Assembly (NCBI RefSeq): GCF_017726655.1
Contig: NZ_CP072309.1
Coordinates: 186,001-250,000 of the forward strand
Direction of reading: 5' to 3'
Length of the DNA stretch: 64,000 nucleotides
DNA from: Agrobacterium tumefaciens
GTDB taxonomy: Bacteria; Pseudomonadota; Alphaproteobacteria; Rhizobiales; Rhizobiaceae
Within the stretch, counting starts at the first letter, position 1. Each line of letters begins with the position of its first letter. Positions 53,343 to 62,858 of this stretch are shown here, in pieces. Both the position numbers and the translations under genes were made by a program. The notes beneath the pieces are model-generated. The model had not been told where the DNA came from. It ran no database searches and saw only the letters and a program-made list of their open reading frames with translations.

Positions 53343-55174
53343 CAGGCGACGAGATGGCCGGGCGAAACTTCGCGATACTCCCGCGGCTTCACGACATAAT
53401 CGACGGCGCGGATCGGGCTTTTCAGCTCGTCATTCGCAGCGCCGCGCCTTGTGCTGCGGCGATCCGGATCCGGCACGGGAACAGCAGCCATCAGCTTGCG
53501 GGTATAGTCGTGCTGAGGGTTGTCGAAGACAGCGGCACGCGGACCGATTTCCACGATCTCACCAAGATACATCACCGCCACACGGTGACTGACGCGCTCC
53601 ACCACTGCCATATCATGGGAAATGAACAGGAAAGCGAGATCAAGGCTCTGCTGCAAGTCCAGCATCAGGTTGATGACCTGTGCCTTGATGGAAACATCCA
53701 GCGCCGACACGCTCTCATCAGCGACGATCACCTTGGGCTGGAGTGCGAGCGCGCGGGCAATGCAGATGCGTTGCCGCTGGCCACCGGAAAACTCATGCGG
53801 ATAACGCGCCGCCATCTCGGGAGAGAGGCCCACCTTGTGCAGCGTGTCGGCCACAACATCCTTTGCTTCACGGGCACTTCCCATGCGATGTTCCAGATAG
53901 GGTTCGGCAATCGCCGCACCCACCGTCATACGCGGATTGAGCGAGGCGAAAGGGTCCTGAAAGATCATCTGCACTGTCTTGCGCATGTCACGCATCCCCG
54001 CCTTGTCGAGGGTGAGAATATTTTGACCGTTCACAACGACAGAACCGGCATCCGGCTCGATGAGCCGCATGATGGCGCGCCCGGTCGTGGACTTGCCGCA
54101 GCCGCTTTCGCCCACCAGTGACAACGTCTCCCCGGCCCTCAGGTCGAAGGACACGTTTTCCACCGCATGTACGCGGCCACTGAGCCGACCCATGAGACCG
54201 GAATGAATGTCGAAGCGCTTTGTCAGCCCCTCAACTTTGAGCACCGGCTGTGCTGCGGCATTGACGGTATCAGCCGGACGCGCCGGTTGCTGCGTTTCCC
54301 CCGTGGTGGTGTTGACGATGGGAAACCGGAGAGGCCGTTCCTCGCCCGTCATGGAACCGAGAACCGGAACCGCGGACAAGAGTGCACGCGTATAGGGATG
54401 TTTGCCGCGATGGAAGATATCAGCGGTAGCGCCGACTTCCACCTGTTCGCCGCGATACATAACGACGGTACGGTCGGCGATTTCAGCAACGACGCCCATG
54501 TCATGGGTGATGAAGAGGACGGACGTTCCCTCCTCTTCCTGCAAGGTCTTGATGAGGTCGAGGATCTGGCCTTGAATGGTGACGTCGAGCGCCGTCGTCG
54601 GCTCGTCCGCGATCAGAAGCTTCGGTCTGGACGCAAGCGCCATCGCGATCATCACGCGCTGGCGCATGCCACCGGAAAAGCGATGCGGATATTCATCGAA
54701 ACGAGATGCTGCCGAGGGGATGCGGACTTTTTCCAAGAGGCGGATCGTCTCGGCCCGCGCCTCGGCTTTTGACATGGGCTGGTGGCACAGAAGAGCCTCG
54801 GAGATCTGGTCACCGATGGTGAAGAGCGGGTTGAGGCTGGTCATCGGCTCCTGGAAGATCATCGCGACTTCGTTGCCACGCACCCGCCGCATGGCATCTT
54901 CAGAAAGAGAGAGCAGATTGCGCCTGCCGAGCAGGATTTCGCCCTCGACCCTGCTGCTTTCCCGATCCAGCAGCCGCATGATGGAGAGCGATGTCACGCT
55001 TTTGCCTGAACCGCTTTCGCCAACGATCGCAACCGTCTCGCCCGGCCCGACGTCGAAGGAAATATCACGCACAACCGGTTTCCAGCCGCCATCCACGTGG
55101 AAGGACGTGGTGAGATTGCGGACGGAAAGCACCGCATCTTCAGCACTCAGAAGTGCCGCATGTGGGATGGTCAT
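53339..55174 (-). CDS. peptide-type ABC transporter ATPase with two fused domains (DppD-DppF/GsiA type)
   Basis: 611 residues. First half: Walker A GESGSGKSV, signature FSGGMRQRV, Walker B LLIADEPTTALD. Second half: GESGCGKST, FSGGQRQRICIARA, VIVADESVSALD. The fusion replaces separate DppD and DppF subunits. It lies downstream of the PLP-enzyme gene with a mosaic repeat between them, and is the only ATPase that can serve the DppB/DppC permeases at 59308-61124. Confidence 0.93.
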   Translation of the reverse strand: MTIPHAALLSAEDAVLSVRNLTTSFHVDGGWKPVVRDISFDVGPGETVAIVGESGSGKSVTSLSIMRLLDRESSRVEGEILLGRRNLLSLSEDAMRRVRGNEVAMIFQEPMTSLNPLFTIGDQISEALLCHQPMSKAEARAETIRLLEKVRIPSAASRFDEYPHRFSGGMRQRVMIAMALASRPKLLIADEPTTALDVTIQGQILDLIKTLQEEEGTSVLFITHDMGVVAEIADRTVVMYRGEQVEVGATADIFHRGKHPYTRALLSAVPVLGSMTGEERPLRFPIVNTTTGETQQPARPADTVNAAAQPVLKVEGLTKRFDIHSGLMGRLSGRVHAVENVSFDLRAGETLSLVGESGCGKSTTGRAIMRLIEPDAGSVVVNGQNILTLDKAGMRDMRKTVQMIFQDPFASLNPRMTVGAAIAEPYLEHRMGSAREAKDVVADTLHKVGLSPEMAARYPHEFSGGQRQRICIARALALQPKVIVADESVSALDVSIKAQVINLMLDLQQSLDLAFLFISHDMAVVERVSHRVAVMYLGEIVEIGPRAAVFDNPQHDYTRKLMAAVPVPDPDRRSTRRGAANDELKSPIRAVDYVVKPREYREVSPGHLVAC

Positions 55175-55227
55175 GATCGTTCCCTTCTTTCTTCTCGTTT
55201 GAACTCAGGCACGGCGTCGCGGCTTGT

Positions 55228-55349
55228 TTCTTCTCCCCGAGGGGGAGAAGGTGGCCCGAAGGGGCGGATGAGAGGGCAAGCTCTCGATCTATCGCTGCCC
55301 TCGCCCCCTCGTCCCGCTACCGCGGACTTCTCCCCCTCGGGGAGAAGAA
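55228..55349 (-). repeat. RIME-like intergenic mosaic repeat, copy 2
   Basis: 122 bases, reverse orientation of the copy at 7064-7185 with high similarity over the full length, including the terminal TTCTTCTCC inverted ends and an internal GAGAAGGTGG. It lies in the 211-base gap between the PLP-enzyme gene and the ATPase gene of the same operon, so it is probably transcribed. Confidence 0.85.
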
Positions 55350-55385
55350 GCTCGCGGCACCCGCTCGTTCCATAGGCAGTCGCTA

Positions 55386-56582
55386 TTACTCCGGCCAGCG
55401 CAACATGCCGTCGAAACGGTGGCGGCTGCGGTCCTCGAACGGTGTGGTGATTACCTCGTTGGAGGCGCGCGCCTTGTCCAGTTCCTCCGCCAGACGCGCG
55501 GCCACGATGGTTTCCTGACCGGGATGCAGATTGCACGGGTCGAGATGGAAATAATGATGCTCCACCTCATGGTCACGGGTGATGATGGGAGGGTTGCCCT
55601 GCGCCAGCGCCGTCGTCAGATCCCAGGCGGAAATGTGCGCTTCCTCGGCGTTGATGATGACACGCAAGCGCTCGAGCGGGTTATTGGTTGGGTCGGGCTC
55701 GATCAGCGGCGTCACGCCGGGGCGTCCGTCCAGTGTCTGTTTCCAGAGGTTGAGATAGCCAGTCTCCCGCTCGCGAATGCCGGCATGGTCCCGCTTTTCC
55801 CAGGCCTCGAGCGCCGCCATTACGCCATAGATGCTTTCCTTGCCGACCTTCATGCCGCGGCCGATACCCATATTCTGCAGGAAAGCATGGCGAACCAACT
55901 CCTTCTTGCCCGCAACGATGCCAGAGGTGGGGCCGCCAAGAAACTTGTGGCCGGAATAGAGCACGACATCCGCGCCCGTCGCCAAAAAGAGTTTCAGATC
56001 ATATTCAGACGCTGCATCGACGATCACGGGCACCCCCCTGGCATGGGCGATCTCAACGAACTCCGACAGATGCAGCAGGCCGTAATCAACCACATGATGC
56101 GAAACGACGTAGACAGCCGCAGCCGTCTTTTCGCTGATGGCATGTTCCATATGGTAACGATGGGTCGATGTCGCCTGTCCGATCAGCACGACCTTGCCGC
56201 CGCCAAGACGGATCGCCTGATCCACTGGCGCGCCGTAGCTAACCACATGCCCCATCTGCACAAGCACTTCGTTCTTTTCCGGCGTGATATCGGGCAGTTT
56301 CTCAATCGCCAGCAGATTGTTGCCGGTAATGGCGCCCGCCACCGCAAGGCTGATGCCGGAGGAGCAGGAGGCCGTGACGAAGCCCGCCTCGCCGCCCGTC
56401 AGTCGCGCTATCACGGCACTTGCCTTGCGCTGCAGGTCGTTTACCTCGACAAATTGCGGCAGGATCGCCGCCATCGCCTCGACGGCTTCCGGAACAACGA
56501 TGGATGCGCCAAGTGAAGTCATCGTACCCGAGACGTTGATGACCGGTCGAAGCCCGATCCTGTTCCTGATATCCTCGGTCAT
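55386..56582 (-). CDS. PLP-dependent enzyme, SelA/DgaE-like (amino-acid or amino-sugar-acid lyase type)
   Basis: 398 residues from [19 protein letters not shown] at 56582, ribosome site AGGAG; a longer open frame upstream crosses the promoter. Features: [48 protein letters not shown] and the probable Schiff-base lysine in [14 protein letters not shown]. The family is related to selenocysteine synthase and includes D-glucosaminate-6-phosphate ammonia lyase. Its neighbours are a COG3964 hydrolase and a RidA protein. An ammonia-lyase reaction giving an enamine would suit this context. The substrate is not known. Confidence 0.87.
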   Translation of the reverse strand: MTEDIRNRIGLRPVINVSGTMTSLGASIVVPEAVEAMAAILPQFVEVNDLQRKASAVIARLTGGEAGFVTASCSSGISLAVAGAITGNNLLAIEKLPDITPEKNEVLVQMGHVVSYGAPVDQAIRLGGGKVVLIGQATSTHRYHMEHAISEKTAAAVYVVSHHVVDYGLLHLSEFVEIAHARGVPVIVDAASEYDLKLFLATGADVVLYSGHKFLGGPTSGIVAGKKELVRHAFLQNMGIGRGMKVGKESIYGVMAALEAWEKRDHAGIRERETGYLNLWKQTLDGRPGVTPLIEPDPTNNPLERLRVIINAEEAHISAWDLTTALAQGNPPIITRDHEVEHHYFHLDPCNLHPGQETIVAARLAEELDKARASNEVITTPFEDRSRHRFDGMLRWPE

Positions 56583-56627
56583 GTCTTTCTCCTGTCCTTG
56601 CGATGCGATGGGCATCGACATATATGC

Positions 56628-56637
56628 CATAATAATG
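56628..56637. promoter_or_regulatory. CATAATAATG motif, copy between PLP-enzyme gene and iclR
   Basis: CATAATAATG lies in the 88-base divergent gap. It recurs before the binding-protein gene (62886-62895, minus strand). With flanks the two sites agree in 16 of 20 positions (TATNNCATAATAATGNAA). The motif is nearly palindromic. Likely operator of the IclR-type regulator or a shared promoter part. Confidence 0.5.
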
Positions 56638-56670
56638 TAATAGCCTCTCAAGAATGATGAGGAGCCAAAA

Positions 56671-57507
56671 TTGGACGCCCATAGACTGGACGAATTGTCT
56701 TCAAGAAGTCTCCCCGATGCCACTGAGAGCACGCAGGCGCAGGCAGCCAAGCGCTCGCGCGTCAGCGGCATCGACCGCGCTCTTCAGGTGATTGATTATC
56801 TTTACGAAACCGGCTCTCCCGCCGGGGGTTACGCTATTGCCAAGGCAATCAAGGCGCCGCTTTCCACCGTTTACGTAATCATCGACGATCTCGTCGAAAA
56901 AAACATGCTTGCCCGCAATGCCGACGGCAACATCTGGCTTGGCTCGCGACTTTACCACTATGGCCTCGCCTATGCCCGCTCTCTCGATTTCATGGGCGTT
57001 GCCACGCACGAAATGCACGACCTCTGCCGCCATGCGGGTGAAACTGTGCAGCTTTGCGGCCGCGATGGCGACCATATGCTCGTACTCGCCATGGCGGATG
57101 GGCCGAGCCATTTTCAGGTTGCGTCCCGCGTCGGCACCCGTATTCCCTTGAACTGGACGGCATCCGGCCGTCTGCTGGTCGGTCATCTTCCCGAGGCAGA
57201 GCGCCTGGAGCTTTTCCGCCGTTGCGCCCGCTCCTCGCCGACCGGCCGCGCGGAGATCAATCCAGAAACGCTTTCCCAGTCTGCGGCAACCGCATTTCAT
57301 GACAGACTGTCGATACAGGTCGCCGAATCCGATTACGCCGTGGCCTGCATCGCGTCGCCGATCTGTGACAACCGGGGCGAATGCGTCGCGACCATTTCCA
57401 TCGTGCTGCCGGAGCAAAAGGTGCTGGCCGACGAGAACCATTATACCGAACAGGTCAGGGTTTCGGCCGAACGGATCGAAAAGCTGATGGGCTGGCGTAA
57501 CCATTAA
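56671..57507 (+). CDS. IclR-family transcriptional regulator
   Basis: 278 residues from a TTG start with GAGGAG six bases upstream. N-terminal winged helix ([28 protein letters not shown], then [17 protein letters not shown]) and the C-terminal IclR effector domain ([64 protein letters not shown]). It is the only plus-strand gene within this minus-strand cluster and the obvious local regulator. Confidence 0.9.
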   Translation: MDAHRLDELSSRSLPDATESTQAQAAKRSRVSGIDRALQVIDYLYETGSPAGGYAIAKAIKAPLSTVYVIIDDLVEKNMLARNADGNIWLGSRLYHYGLAYARSLDFMGVATHEMHDLCRHAGETVQLCGRDGDHMLVLAMADGPSHFQVASRVGTRIPLNWTASGRLLVGHLPEAERLELFRRCARSSPTGRAEINPETLSQSAATAFHDRLSIQVAESDYAVACIASPICDNRGECVATISIVLPEQKVLADENHYTEQVRVSAERIEKLMGWRNH

Positions 57508-57512
57508 ATTTT

Positions 57513-58004
57513 TCAGCCCTTAAGTGCCACGATGGCTTCGATCTCGACAGTGATATTGCCCGGCAGTGACCCAAACCCTACGGCGGAGCGGGCATGCTGC
57601 CCGGCATCGCCGAAGACGTCGATAAAGAGGTCGGAACAGCCGTTGATGACGCTCGGGTGATCCCTGAAGTCGCTGACGGCATTGACCATGCCAAGCAGCT
57701 TCACCACCTTTTTGACGCGTGACAGATCTCCCAGCGCCGCATGCATGACCGCCAGAAGATTGATGCCGGTGAGGCGGGCGTGATGATAAGCCTCCTCGAG
57801 CCCGATATCGGCCCCCACTTTTCCCGCGTAAAGATGGCCATCCTCCTCACGAGGCCCCTGCCCCGAGAGATACAACATGTTGCCTTCCACCACATGCGTG
57901 ACGAAATTGGCAATCGGCGGCGGCGGTGGCGGCAGCGAGATGCCGAGCGCGGCAAGCCGGTCATAGGGCGAAAGACCCTCGGCGCTAAGTGAAGACTGTT
58001 TCAC
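57513..58004 (-). CDS. RidA/YjgF superfamily protein (longer, polyproline-start subfamily)
   Basis: 163 residues from a GTG start after TGAGGAATTCGC. The sequence LGISLPPPPPPIANFVTHVV and MLYLSGQGPREEDGHLYAGKVG marks the longer YjgF-like subfamily (about 150 residues) rather than short RidA. The arginine used by RidA for imine hydrolysis has a counterpart in ARSAVGFGSLPGNITVEIEAI. RidA proteins hydrolyse enamine/imine products of PLP enzymes, so it fits the nearby PLP lyase-type gene. Convergent with iclR, 5 bases apart. Confidence 0.9.
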   Translation of the reverse strand: MKQSSLSAEGLSPYDRLAALGISLPPPPPPIANFVTHVVEGNMLYLSGQGPREEDGHLYAGKVGADIGLEEAYHHARLTGINLLAVMHAALGDLSRVKKVVKLLGMVNAVSDFRDHPSVINGCSDLFIDVFGDAGQHARSAVGFGSLPGNITVEIEAIVALKG

Positions 58005-58082
58005 GCGAATTCCTCATAATACCGGGACTGCACGTCCCGTCGTGTCGGCGGCGGCAAAGGTGTCCTTCGCCACCAGAACGGT

Positions 58083-59306
58083 TCAGCGCCAGGAGTAACC
58101 GTGGCTGTGGCGTACCAGTTTGCGGGCCCTTGGAATGTATCTGCTGGCAGCGATCGCCTCCGCGCCGATGACGGCATAGCGCGGCTCGAACAGGCGCTTC
58201 AGCCGCGAGACATCACCATTCGAATCCGTTGCTTCCAGATCGGCATCGACGAGGTCGAAAACGGTGAAATCAGCGCGCTGACCGACATCAAGCCGGTTGG
58301 ACATATCCACGCCGATGACCGAGGCGGGATTTCTGGTGACGGCTTCGACCACCTTCTCAAAAGGCATCTCGACGGAAAGCAGCTTGGACATGGTGGTCGC
58401 CAGATCCCAGACCGGGAAATTCATGGAATGGCCATGCAGGTCGGTGGAGATCGAGAAGGGCAACAGCCCGCGGGCAATCGCCGCCTCGGCCACCTTGAAG
58501 GAAAAGGATGCGCCGCCATGGCCGATATCAAGCCGAATGCCTTCACCTGCGCAGCGTTCGGCAAGATTAAACAGATCCTCGTCTTCCATGATGCTGGAGC
58601 CCGACTTGCCGTTGAAGCAATGGGTCACGACATCGCCGGGTCCAAGAATTTCCAGCACCTCATCGTAGAGTGCGGGCGGCTCGCCCACATGTACCATCAT
58701 CGGCACTTTCAGGATCTTGGCGATTTTCTTGCCGAGCTTCACCGGCGTGACGCCCCAGGAGCCGGTGATGACGTGGCTTGCACGCACCTTCAGCCCCACG
58801 ATGTGCTCGCTGTTTTCGGCATAACACTCAAGGATACGATCGAGGTCGATATCCTTGATATCGCGCAGTTCCGGCACGCGGTTACAGGCGACAAGGCCGA
58901 TGGAGCCGAGATTAAGGAAGGCTTTGATGCGTTCCCGTGAGGGCTCGATAATATATTCCCTGAAGCCGTGGAAATTTGCCTCACCGGCTGAACCGGCATC
59001 GACCAGTGTCGTAACGCCGCGCTCAGCACCACATTCGGAAGGGCGGATCGAGATATCCGTGCCTCCATGCCAGATATGAACGTGCAGATCGACCCAGCCG
59101 GGCGAGATGAAGGCGCCCTTTGCGTCGATGCGCTGCGCATCCGCAGGTGCCTGCAAGGAGGCACCGACAGCAGCGATATTTCCGTCGCCGCCCACGAGGA
59201 TATCGGTCGAGCCCTGTGGCGCGCCGGTTCCAAAACCGACGGGCTTGACATTGGTAAAAAGAATGGGCGCTTGAAGAGGCATTTTTGCCTGTTCGCCAGA
59301 CGACAT
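58083..59306 (-). CDS. amidohydrolase-superfamily enzyme, COG3964
   Basis: 407 residues from MSSGEQAKMPLQAPILF at 59306. Metal ligands of the amidohydrolase barrel: HxH in WVDLHVHIWHGG, bridging lysine in IVGLKVRASH, histidines in MMVHVGEPPAL and THCFNGKSG, and the catalytic aspartate in ISTDLHGHS. COG3964 members are often misnamed dihydroorotase or adenine deaminase; an Agrobacterium member was shown to hydrolyse acetyl-(R)-mandelate and similar esters. It directly follows the permease gene (1 base apart), so it probably processes the imported compound. Confidence 0.9.
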   Translation of the reverse strand: MSSGEQAKMPLQAPILFTNVKPVGFGTGAPQGSTDILVGGDGNIAAVGASLQAPADAQRIDAKGAFISPGWVDLHVHIWHGGTDISIRPSECGAERGVTTLVDAGSAGEANFHGFREYIIEPSRERIKAFLNLGSIGLVACNRVPELRDIKDIDLDRILECYAENSEHIVGLKVRASHVITGSWGVTPVKLGKKIAKILKVPMMVHVGEPPALYDEVLEILGPGDVVTHCFNGKSGSSIMEDEDLFNLAERCAGEGIRLDIGHGGASFSFKVAEAAIARGLLPFSISTDLHGHSMNFPVWDLATTMSKLLSVEMPFEKVVEAVTRNPASVIGVDMSNRLDVGQRADFTVFDLVDADLEATDSNGDVSRLKRLFEPRYAVIGAEAIAASRYIPRARKLVRHSHGYSWR

Positions 59307-59307
59307 A

Positions 59308-60183
59308 TTACAAATCCCTTCGCAGTCTTGGGTCGAGCATGTCCCGCAACCCGTCGCCGACCATTTGCAGCGAGAGCACGGAAAGAATGATGGCAAAGCC
59401 AGGGAAATAGGTCATCCAGTCGGCCTGACCGATATATTGGCGACCGGCGGAGATCATGGTTCCCCATGTTGGAATTTCAGGGCTGACGCCAAGCCCGAGA
59501 AACGAGAGGCCAGCCTCGGCCAGCATCGCACTGGCAAACAGAAAGGTGCACTGCACGAGAATCGGCGAGATCAGATTGCGCAGCACATGGCGGGTCATGA
59601 TGTGAAAGGTTGAAATGCCGAGCGCCTTTGCCGCCTCAACATAGGGCAACTCTCGGATCACGAGTGTCGAGGCGCGCACGATGCGGGCAAGGCGCGGCGA
59701 ATAGACCACGGCAAGCGCGATGATGACGGTCGTCAACGACGGGCCGAGTGCGGCCACCAGCGCAATTGCCAGGAGAATATCGGGAAACGCCATCATGGCA
59801 TCGATTAACCGGGCAATCGGCGTATCCAGCTTTTTGAAGAAGCCGGCAAGCAGGCCGAGCGTAATGCCGATCAGGGCCGATAGCGCGACCACTGCGGCGC
59901 CAACGAGAAGTGATAGCCTTCCCGCGTAGATCGTACGGGAAAAGACGTCACGGCCAAACTCGTCGGTGCCGAACCAGTAGAGTTCGCTCGGCGGTTTCAG
60001 GCGATTGACAATCGAGAGTTTCGACGGGGAATAGGGCGCGATCATCGGCGCAAAAACCGCGAGCAACACGAAGATCAACAGCACGATCAGGCCAGCGGCG
60101 ACCGTCTTGCGCTTCAGCAATCGGCGAATGAACAGCCAGGTCGGGTTGCGTGCCGGTGGAACGCTTGAAACAATGTCAGCCAT
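59308..60183 (-). CDS. peptide-type ABC transporter permease, DppC family
   Basis: 291 residues. N-terminal cytoplasmic tail, then LIVLLIFVLLAVFAPMIAPYSP, the signature FGTDEFGRDVFSRTIYAGR, coupling loop EAAKALGISTFHIMTRHVLRN and AEAGLSFLGLGVSPEIPTWG. Overlaps the dppB-type gene by 1-3 bases. Works with the fused ATPase at 53339-55174. Confidence 0.94.
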   Translation of the reverse strand: MADIVSSVPPARNPTWLFIRRLLKRKTVAAGLIVLLIFVLLAVFAPMIAPYSPSKLSIVNRLKPPSELYWFGTDEFGRDVFSRTIYAGRLSLLVGAAVVALSALIGITLGLLAGFFKKLDTPIARLIDAMMAFPDILLAIALVAALGPSLTTVIIALAVVYSPRLARIVRASTLVIRELPYVEAAKALGISTFHIMTRHVLRNLISPILVQCTFLFASAMLAEAGLSFLGLGVSPEIPTWGTMISAGRQYIGQADWMTYFPGFAIILSVLSLQMVGDGLRDMLDPRLRRDL

Positions 60184-61124
60184 CAGTAACGAACCCTCGG
60201 ATCGACCAGCAGATAGAGCATGTCGATTGCAAAATTGATGAGCACGTAGAGCCCGGCGATGACGAGAAGCGCACCCTGAATGACCGGATAATCGCGACGC
60301 AGCACGGCAGAGACGACGAGGTTACCGACGCCCGGCAGCCCGAAAACCGTTTCCGTCACAACAGCACCTGAAATCAGCACGGCGGCAGTCAGACCAAGCA
60401 CTGTGAGGATGGGGATCAGGGCGTTCTTCAATGCATGTTTCATCACCACGCGGCGCTCTTTCACGCCTTTGGCTCTGGCGGTCCGTACATAGTCGTCGCC
60501 GAGGACATCCAGCATCGAAGCGCGCGTGAAGCGCAGAATGAGCGCCGAAGAGACGAGCCCAAGCGCGATTGCCGGCAAAGTGAGGTGATACATGCGCTCA
60601 AGAAAACTTGCGCCCGGCCCACCATAACCCGACACCGGGAACAGATCGAGCCGCACGGCGAAGAGCTGCATCAGGATGAGCCCGAGCCAGAAGCTTGGAA
60701 TGCTGGCGGCCAGCATCGCGACGGTCGTTGCGGCCTGATCCACGAAAGAACCGCGCCGGTATGCTGCGTAGATGCCGATCGGAAGCGCGATGACGCTCGC
60801 GATGAGCAGCGAAAAGATCGTCAGGAAAAATGTCGGCTCCGCCCGGTCCAGCAAGGCCGATCCAACGGGCATGTTGAGAAAGATCGACTGTCCGAGATCG
60901 CCCCTTAGCAATTGCCCGATGTAATAGACATATTGCACGCCGAGCGACTGATCGAGACCGAGCCGCGTGCGAAGCTCAGCGATATCCTGCGCGGAGGCAT
61001 CCGGCCCGAGCATCACGGCAGCCGGGTCGCCGGGCGTGACGCGCAGGATGACGAAAACGATGGTGACGACGAGAAACATCACCACGATCATTCCCGCAAG
61101 TCTCTGAAAAATATAACGTATCAC
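60183..61124 (-). CDS. peptide-type ABC transporter permease, DppB family
   Basis: 313 residues from a GTG start (MIRYIFQRLAGMIVVMFLV). Typical DppB segments: VILRVTPGDPAAVMLGPDAS, LGLDQSLGVQYVYYIGQLLRGDLGQSI, DYVRTARAKGVKERRVVMKHALKNALIP. It is separated from the binding-protein gene by a 207-base gap holding a repeat. Confidence 0.94.
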   Translation of the reverse strand: MIRYIFQRLAGMIVVMFLVVTIVFVILRVTPGDPAAVMLGPDASAQDIAELRTRLGLDQSLGVQYVYYIGQLLRGDLGQSIFLNMPVGSALLDRAEPTFFLTIFSLLIASVIALPIGIYAAYRRGSFVDQAATTVAMLAASIPSFWLGLILMQLFAVRLDLFPVSGYGGPGASFLERMYHLTLPAIALGLVSSALILRFTRASMLDVLGDDYVRTARAKGVKERRVVMKHALKNALIPILTVLGLTAAVLISGAVVTETVFGLPGVGNLVVSAVLRRDYPVIQGALLVIAGLYVLINFAIDMLYLLVDPRVRY

Positions 61125-61199
61125 GAATAAGGGCTCCGAAGCGCTTGATTGCCGCTATCAGGCGACGGTTGAACCGGGTTGCTTAAAAATCGACTCCTC

Positions 61200-61316
61200 G
61201 CTTCCGTCATGCCGGACTTGATCCGTCATCCAGCCACCACACGTCTGCGTGGTGAAAAGCTTTTTCCGATCAATGACTTGATCGCGCTGGACCCCGGCTC
61301 AAGGCCGGGGTAACGG
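61200..61316. repeat. rhizobial intergenic repeat-like element with hairpin
   Basis: The stretch from CTTCCGTCATGCCGGACTTG to the strong hairpin CCCCGGC-TCAAG-GCCGGGG (61292-61310) resembles dispersed intergenic elements common in rhizobial genomes, which often carry GTCATGCCGGACTTGATCC and CCCCGGCTCAAGGCCGGGG. No second copy lies in this window. It separates the binding-protein gene from the permease genes. Confidence 0.5.
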
Positions 61317-61331
61317 TGTGCGGTGTCGGCC

Positions 61332-62858
61332 TTATTTCGTGACCGAGGCATTCCAGAAGTAAGGCCAGGGCGCGGCGTCGACTCCATCAAGCTTGTTGGA
61401 CTTCGCCGCTACGGCGTTGAAGTCGCCGATCTTGAGGAGCGGCAGCTCCGCGTAGATCGTCTTCTGCACGTTGGCCCAGAGCGCGATGCGCTTATCAGGA
61501 TCGACTTCGGCGGTAAAAGCGTCGACTGCTGCCTTGCGTGCCGGCGTATCCCACCAGCCCGGCGAGCTCGTGGACAGCGCACCCATCAATGCGGGCTCCG
61601 GGAGGAAGGGGCTGTGGCTGATGTAAATATCCCAAAGCTTGGGATCGGCCCGGCGCTGTGTCAGCGTCGCCCAGTCCACCACCTGCATGTCGACCTTGAA
61701 GCCGGCGAGTTTCAGATATTCGGCTGCGACCTGCGCCATTTTATAATGGAATTCATATTGGCGACTGGTGAGAATGCGAAGCGGCTCGCCATTATAGCCC
61801 GCGGCCTTCAGCTTTTCGGCTGCAGCTTCGGGATTGCCGACATTGTAATTGCCCTCCACGCCCTCTTCCGTGTGCCAGGAGAAGTTATCGGGATAATAGG
61901 CGCCATCGAGGGCGTAGAACTCCGTGCTGCCGAAAGCAGCAGCCAACATGTCTTCCGTATTCAGCGCCTCAGCGACCGCCTTGCGGACCTCAAGCTTGGA
62001 TGAAAGCCCTTCCTTGGTGTTGAAGACAAAGACCGGGAACCCGAAGGGCTTCAGCATGAGCGGCTGCGACGCCGAAGACGACTTCACCTTGTCGAAGGAT
62101 TCAACGGGGATGGAATCGACGTAGTCATATTGTCCCGAGACAGCCGCCTCAACGCGTGTGTTCGGATCGGGCACCGGCACAAAGCGGATTTCATCGAGAT
62201 ATTGATGGCGCGCGCCACCGTAACCGTCGCTTTCGCCGTCGCGGGATTTGTAGCCATCGAAACGAACGAGCTGGATATATTGGTCGGCCTTGCGCTCCTT
62301 CAACATATAGGGGCCGGTGCCGATGAATTCGGCCATCGGCTCCGCCTGCTTTTCAGCCGGGAGAATGATGGCGGCGGAATTGTTGAAAGCGAGGAGCGAC
62401 GTAAGCGGCGCATAGGGCTGCTTGAGGGTGATCGCGACCGTTCCGGCGTCGGGTGCGGAGATGTTCTCGATAAATCCGGCTGCCTGTTTGCCACGCGAGG
62501 CAATCTTCATCCAGCGTCCGAGCGAGGCGACGACGTCTTCCGATGTCATGTCGCTGCCGTCATGGAATTTGATGCCCTGGCGCAGCTTGATCGTGTAGGT
62601 CTTGCCATCGGCGCTAATCTCCGGCAGCGCCTCCGCCAGAAGCGGCGTCACCTTCCAGCTCTTGTCGAAGGTGTAGAGCGTTTCGAAGATATGCTGCGTG
62701 ACGATGCCGACAAGATCGGCCGTTGACGCCATCGGATCGAGTGTCGGCGGCTCGCCGATCGTCGCGACATTGATCACGCCGCCCTTCTCTTGGGCCATCA
62801 ACACACCCGGTGCAAGCAGCAAAGCGGCAGTGGCGAGAAATGCGAGTTTACGTCTCAT
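61332..62858 (-). CDS. peptide-type ABC transporter substrate-binding protein (SBP family 5)
   Basis: 508 residues from MRRKLAFLATAALLLAPGVLMA, a clear signal peptide. Family 5 features: VINVATIGEPPTLDPMAST, KTYTIKLRQGIKFHDGSDMTSEDVV, NTEDMLAAAFG and a C-terminal AKSNKLDGVDAAPWPYFW. First gene of the minus-strand import operon. The family binds peptides, opines, glycosides and other ligands, so the substrate is open. Confidence 0.93.
   Translation of the reverse strand: MRRKLAFLATAALLLAPGVLMAQEKGGVINVATIGEPPTLDPMASTADLVGIVTQHIFETLYTFDKSWKVTPLLAEALPEISADGKTYTIKLRQGIKFHDGSDMTSEDVVASLGRWMKIASRGKQAAGFIENISAPDAGTVAITLKQPYAPLTSLLAFNNSAAIILPAEKQAEPMAEFIGTGPYMLKERKADQYIQLVRFDGYKSRDGESDGYGGARHQYLDEIRFVPVPDPNTRVEAAVSGQYDYVDSIPVESFDKVKSSSASQPLMLKPFGFPVFVFNTKEGLSSKLEVRKAVAEALNTEDMLAAAFGSTEFYALDGAYYPDNFSWHTEEGVEGNYNVGNPEAAAEKLKAAGYNGEPLRILTSRQYEFHYKMAQVAAEYLKLAGFKVDMQVVDWATLTQRRADPKLWDIYISHSPFLPEPALMGALSTSSPGWWDTPARKAAVDAFTAEVDPDKRIALWANVQKTIYAELPLLKIGDFNAVAAKSNKLDGVDAAPWPYFWNASVTK

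Noticed and set aside
58083..59306. dihydroorotase or adenine deaminase annotation for the amidohydrolase
   Set aside because: COG3964 proteins have been shown not to have these activities, and no pyrimidine or purine genes are nearby.
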